Source of the DNA: Dawidia cretensis
Lineage (GTDB): Bacteria > Bacteroidota > Bacteroidia > Cytophagales > Cyclobacteriaceae
NCBI RefSeq assembly: GCF_018598175.1
Contig: NZ_JAHESE010000029.1
Location: 41,638-105,637 of the forward strand
Direction of reading: 5' to 3'
DNA: 64,000 nt
The position numbers and the translations under genes are program-made. Below the pieces are notes generated by a model. It worked only from the letters and a program-made list of their open reading frames with translations, was not told where the DNA came from and made no database searches. Of the stretch, positions 60,901-64,000 are shown in pieces; within the stretch, counting starts at the first letter, position 1, and each line of letters opens with the position of its first letter.

Positions 60901-62085
60901 TTAGTCCAGTGCTTTTACGCCTGGCAGTACTTTACCTTCAAAGTACTCCAGCAGCGCGCCGCCACCGGTCGATACATAGCTTACGTCATCATTGAAACCG
61001 AATTGGTTAACAGCAGCAGCCGAGTCGCCACCACCGATCAGCGAGAAGGCGCCTTTCTTGGTTGCGCTTACGACAGCTTCGGCAACAGTCCTGGTACCAG
61101 CCGCAAATTTTTCCATTTCGAATACACCCATTGGACCGTTCCACAGGATGGTCTTCGAATCTTCTATGGCTTTCGCAAATACTTGCGTTGCCTGGGGACC
61201 GATGTCGAGGCCCATCCAGCCGTCTTTAATGTTATTGTTGTTGGCCACGTCGGTGTTAGCGTCGGCAGCAAATTTATCGGCAATGATCGAGTCGAGGGGA
61301 AGGAGCAGGTCTACACCTTTTGCCTTGGCTTTCTGGATCAGCTCTTTTGCCAGGTCCAGCTTGTCGGCTTCTACCAGCGAGTTGCCGATGTTACCGCCCA
61401 GCGCTTTGAAGAAGGTATAAGCCATGCCGCCACCAATGATGAGGTTGTCTACCTTGTCGAGCAGGTTTTCGATGATGAGGATCTTGTCGGAGATCTTCGC
61501 GCCGCCCATGATTGCTGTAAATGGCTTCGCTGATTTCTCCATTACTTTCTTGGCGTTGTCCAGCTCAGCCGCCATGACAAGGCCCGCACATTTTTCTTTA
61601 AAGAATTGTGCTACGATGGTCGTGGAGGCGTGCGCGCGGTGCGCAGTGCCGAAGGCATCGTTCACATAGATATCGCCGTGTTTGGAGAGTTTTTCGGCAA
61701 ATGCAGTATCGCCTTTTTCTTCTTCTTTGTAGAAGCGCAGGTTTTCGAGGAGCAGCACTTCACCGGGCTTCAGGGCCGCAGACAGTTTATAGGCTTCGTC
61801 ACCGATGCAGTCGCTTGCAAATTTTACGGGGCGACCCAGCAGCTCTTCTGTTTTCTTGATGGCATGCTTCAGTGAATATTTCTCTTCCGGACCTTCTTTC
61901 GGGCGGCCCAGGTGCGACATCAGGATAACGCTCCCGCCGTCCTTCAGGATCTTGTTCAGCGTCGGGATCGTAGCGCGGATGCGGTTGTCGTCCGTAACGT
62001 TAAAGCTCTTGTCCAGGGGTACGTTGAAGTCAACGCGAATGAGGGCGCGTTTGCCGTTAAAGTTGATGTCGTTGATCGTTTTCAT
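60901..62085 (-). CDS. pgk: Phosphoglycerate kinase
   Basis: 394 residues from ATG 62085. [16 protein letters not shown] and LLLENLRFY form the 3-phosphoglycerate side; [21 protein letters not shown] and [11 protein letters not shown] the nucleotide side. It makes ATP from 1,3-bisphosphoglycerate in glycolysis. The ORF extension upstream of 62085 has no coding character. pfkA lies nearby, so two glycolytic genes share this edge of the window. Confidence 0.97.
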   Translation of the reverse strand: MKTINDINFNGKRALIRVDFNVPLDKSFNVTDDNRIRATIPTLNKILKDGGSVILMSHLGRPKEGPEEKYSLKHAIKKTEELLGRPVKFASDCIGDEAYKLSAALKPGEVLLLENLRFYKEEEKGDTAFAEKLSKHGDIYVNDAFGTAHRAHASTTIVAQFFKEKCAGLVMAAELDNAKKVMEKSAKPFTAIMGGAKISDKILIIENLLDKVDNLIIGGGMAYTFFKALGGNIGNSLVEADKLDLAKELIQKAKAKGVDLLLPLDSIIADKFAADANTDVANNNNIKDGWMGLDIGPQATQVFAKAIEDSKTILWNGPMGVFEMEKFAAGTRTVAEAVVSATKKGAFSLIGGGDSAAAVNQFGFNDDVSYVSTGGGALLEYFEGKVLPGVKALD

Positions 62086-62123
62086 GAGGCGGTATCTGTT
62101 GTTTAATGAAAATTTACGGACAG

Positions 62124-62131
62124 CAAAGCTA
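62124..62131 (-). promoter_or_regulatory. Candidate -7 element of pgk
   Basis: TAGCTTTG on the minus strand (62131 to 62124) matches TAnnTTTG and leaves a leader of ~30 nt before the ATG at 62085. No clear -33 TTG. Confidence 0.4.
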
Positions 62132-62267
62132 AGATTTTTGCGTTTTGAGGGGCTATGTGCGGGAATTAAAAATGGATGGGCTGGGTAAAACAATCGATTG
62201 CTTTTTTTCGGATGAAGCAATTTTTATTCTCTGCTCAAGTGTAAAAAGCCCACGATGCTGCCTCGTC

Positions 62268-62285
62268 GCCAGTCTGAAGACTGGC
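62268..62285. repeat. Palindromic hairpin (REP-like)
   Basis: gccagtct, ga, agactggc: perfect 8-bp arms, with a related ggaagactg 45 bp on. It lies in the 62132-62359 gap between map and pgk, which holds no gene. Confidence 0.4.
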
Positions 62286-62359
62286 AACAGGGTAGGCACA
62301 AGTCGCCCTCCCTTCGGTCGGAAGACTGCGCCAGATGGCGTTACATTACGGGCAGTGGC

Positions 62360-63133
62360 CTACAGATTGTCCCAAACCTGGTTGGCTTCTGTTAGAATGA
62401 TGGGGGCTCCATCGGTAATAACAATGGTATGTTCATGCTGTGCTACAAAGCTCTTGTCGCGCGTCGTAAGGGTCCACCCATCGTTGTTTTTCTGGTATGC
62501 CATCGTAGCGCGAGTAGAGATGAAGGTCTCGACGGCTACGACGGAGTTCTTGCGAAAGCGTTCGTGGTTGTGGCGGTCGTAGTAGCAGGGAATCTCGTGG
62601 GGTGCTTCGTGCAGGGCGCGGCCGATGCCGTGGCCTACCAGGTTGCGCAGCACGGTATAGCCCGCTTTGCGGGCTTCGGTTTCAATCAGGCGGCCAATGT
62701 CGGCAATGCGCACGCCGCCGCGGATGTTGTGGATGGCTTTGTGCAGTATCTTTTTGGAGGCGTCTACCAATGCGCTGCGTTGGTGCAGATCGCGGCCTAA
62801 CACAAACGAGCCGCCGTTGTCGGCCCAATATCCGTTGAGCTCCGCGGAGACATCGATGTTTACCAGGTCGCCTTCGGCAAGTACGACCTTGTTCGAAGGT
62901 ATACCGTGGGCTACGTCGTGGTTTACGCTGATGCAGGTATGTCCGGGAAATCCATACGTCAGGTACGGCGCGGATCGTGCACCGTAGGATTGTAAGCGCG
63001 CAGCGCCGTAGTCGTCGAGCTCCTTGGTGGTCATGCCGGGGCGGGCGTAGTCGCGCATCTGGCGCAGCGTGAGGGCCACCGCTTCGCTGGCTTTGCGGAT
63101 GTTGACGAGGTCTGTTTGTGAGGTAATGGACAT
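62360..63133 (-). CDS. map: Type I methionine aminopeptidase
   Basis: 257 residues. The five metal ligands appear in order: Asp in VNIDVSAE, Asp in WADNGG, His in VGHGIGRALHE, Glu in VVAVETFIS and Glu in AQHEHTIVI, with the substrate-contacting His in HDVAHGIPS region. Removes the initiator Met from new proteins. No N-terminal zinc finger, normal for bacterial Map I. It lies 17 bp after pfkA on the same strand. Confidence 0.94.
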   Translation of the reverse strand: MSITSQTDLVNIRKASEAVALTLRQMRDYARPGMTTKELDDYGAARLQSYGARSAPYLTYGFPGHTCISVNHDVAHGIPSNKVVLAEGDLVNIDVSAELNGYWADNGGSFVLGRDLHQRSALVDASKKILHKAIHNIRGGVRIADIGRLIETEARKAGYTVLRNLVGHGIGRALHEAPHEIPCYYDRHNHERFRKNSVVAVETFISTRATMAYQKNNDGWTLTTRDKSFVAQHEHTIVITDGAPIILTEANQVWDNL

Positions 63134-63150
63134 AGAGGTATACCGGTTGT

Positions 63151-64000
63151 CTAATCGCCAAAGCTAATGTTGAGGCCTTTGGCCGCCTGCACCAGGTACG
63201 AGTCTTTTTCGACTACGTGGTGGCTACTCGTGGCTTCTTCCAGCGTTACGGCCGTGATGGTGTTGTTGCGGAAGGACACCATTTTGCCGAAGTCGTTCGC
63301 GAGCACTAATTCAAACGCTTTGACGCCAAATAAAGTTGCCAGCACACGGTCAAAGGCTACCGGCGTGCCGCCGCGTTGCACGTGGCCCAGTACGGTTTCG
63401 CGAATCTCCGCTTTGCAGCCTGCATCTTTCAATTGCTGTGAAAGCTGGTAGGCTACGCCGCCGAGGCGTACGTGCTCGGAGCCTTTGTCGCCGGTGCGCG
63501 AGGTGATGGTCCCTTCTTTGGGTTTGGCGCCTTCAGCAACGACGATGTTGGCAAAGCCCCTGCCTTTTTTATAGCGCAGGTTGAGGCGACGCACCAGCTT
63601 GTGTATGTCGTACGGTATTTCCGGAATGAGACAGATTTCAGCACCGCCGGCGATGGCGGTGTGCAGTGCGATCCAGCCGGCGTCGCGGCCCATCACTTCC
63701 ATGATCATGACGCGGTGGTGGCTTTCAGCGGTCGTTACCAGCTTATCAAAGCTGTCGGTGGCAATCTGCACGGCCGTTTGGAAACCAAATGTGACGTCGG
63801 TTGCGGCGAGGTCGTTGTCGATGGTCTTGGGTACGCCAATGATGGGCAGCCCCTTGTCGTATAGGGCCTTCGATATTTTTTGCGAACCGTCACCGCCGAT
63901 GTTGACGATGGCGTCGAACTTTAGTTCCTTGAGGCGCTTCACCAGGTCGTCCGAGCGGTCGGCCATCTGCACGGAGCCATCGGGTTGTACCACGGGGAAG
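63151..64000 (-). CDS. pfkA: 6-phosphofructokinase (N-terminus cut by window edge)
   Basis: The frame is open through base 64000, so ~60-80 N-terminal residues are missing. IGGDGSQK has Gly in the 104-type position, which goes with ATP as donor. PKTIDNDLAATD has Lys at the 124-type position, as in the ATP-dependent clade close to PPi enzymes. MEVMGRDAGWIALH and LGHVQRGGTP bind fructose-6-phosphate. Commits sugar to glycolysis. ATP use is inferred from the GGDG motif. Confidence 0.92.
   Translation of the reverse strand, partial: FPVVQPDGSVQMADRSDDLVKRLKELKFDAIVNIGGDGSQKISKALYDKGLPIIGVPKTIDNDLAATDVTFGFQTAVQIATDSFDKLVTTAESHHRVMIMEVMGRDAGWIALHTAIAGGAEICLIPEIPYDIHKLVRRLNLRYKKGRGFANIVVAEGAKPKEGTITSRTGDKGSEHVRLGGVAYQLSQQLKDAGCKAEIRETVLGHVQRGGTPVAFDRVLATLFGVKAFELVLANDFGKMVSFRNNTITAVTLEEATSSHHVVEKDSYLVQAAKGLNISFGD

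Overview
The window looks like chromosome of a Bacteroidota bacterium, probably of the Cytophagales type (inference). Its GC content is moderate, roughly half by eye. Supporting signs are Bacteroidota promoter -7 elements of the form TAnnTTTG, weak Shine-Dalgarno sequences, a TTG-started birA, and the local gene sets ftsH-rsfS, LpxH and DUF6934. No rRNA, tRNA, CRISPR array or intact insertion sequence was seen.

Layout. 0-19.5 kb is mostly housekeeping and small accessory genes. It holds a truncated NtrC-type response regulator, secreted beta-propeller-like proteins, lpxH, ftsH, rsfS, birA and an rRNA methyltransferase. A three-gene ABC operon resembling zinc uptake systems follows, then OsmC, an alpha/beta hydrolase, an AT-rich DUF6934 gene with a 52-aa partner, an HPP membrane protein, a TetR regulator with a clear operator, and a patatin/outer-membrane-barrel protein.

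19.6-44.9 kb is one co-directional, overlapping cluster of about 27 genes for an aryl polyene/flexirubin-type pigment. A tyrosine/histidine ammonia-lyase homologue probably supplies 4-coumarate, and a PaaK-like ligase probably loads it on an acyl carrier protein. Three ketosynthases with complete Cys-His-His triads, two ketosynthase-like proteins (one lacking all three catalytic residues), a ketoreductase, two hotdog dehydratases and two ACPs would build the polyene. AcpS activates the ACPs. Tailoring and export candidates are a methyltransferase, a flavin halogenase-like enzyme with WxWxIP, a phytoene-desaturase-like oxidoreductase, LpxL-like and C45 acyltransferases, a MMPL-PlsC-methyltransferase triple fusion, LolA, a lipoprotein, a GT2 and DUF2062 pair split by a frameshift at a 10-A run, and a polysaccharide deacetylase. 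DarA/DarB-like genes for the dialkylresorcinol half of flexirubin are not in the window.

45-57 kb has envelope lipoproteins, a BNR-repeat sialidase-like protein, a FrnE-like DsbA protein, ahcY, an ECF sigma/anti-sigma-like pair, and an NtrC-type regulator convergent with a large hybrid histidine kinase. 57-59 kb holds very small stress-type genes. Several are preceded by sigma-54-like TGGCAY-N5-TTTC sequences and have strong terminators. 58.8-59.5 kb is a decayed island: IS21-like end repeats next to an AbiEi/AbiEii toxin-antitoxin remnant. 59.5-64 kb has two lipoproteins, pgk, map and a truncated pfkA.
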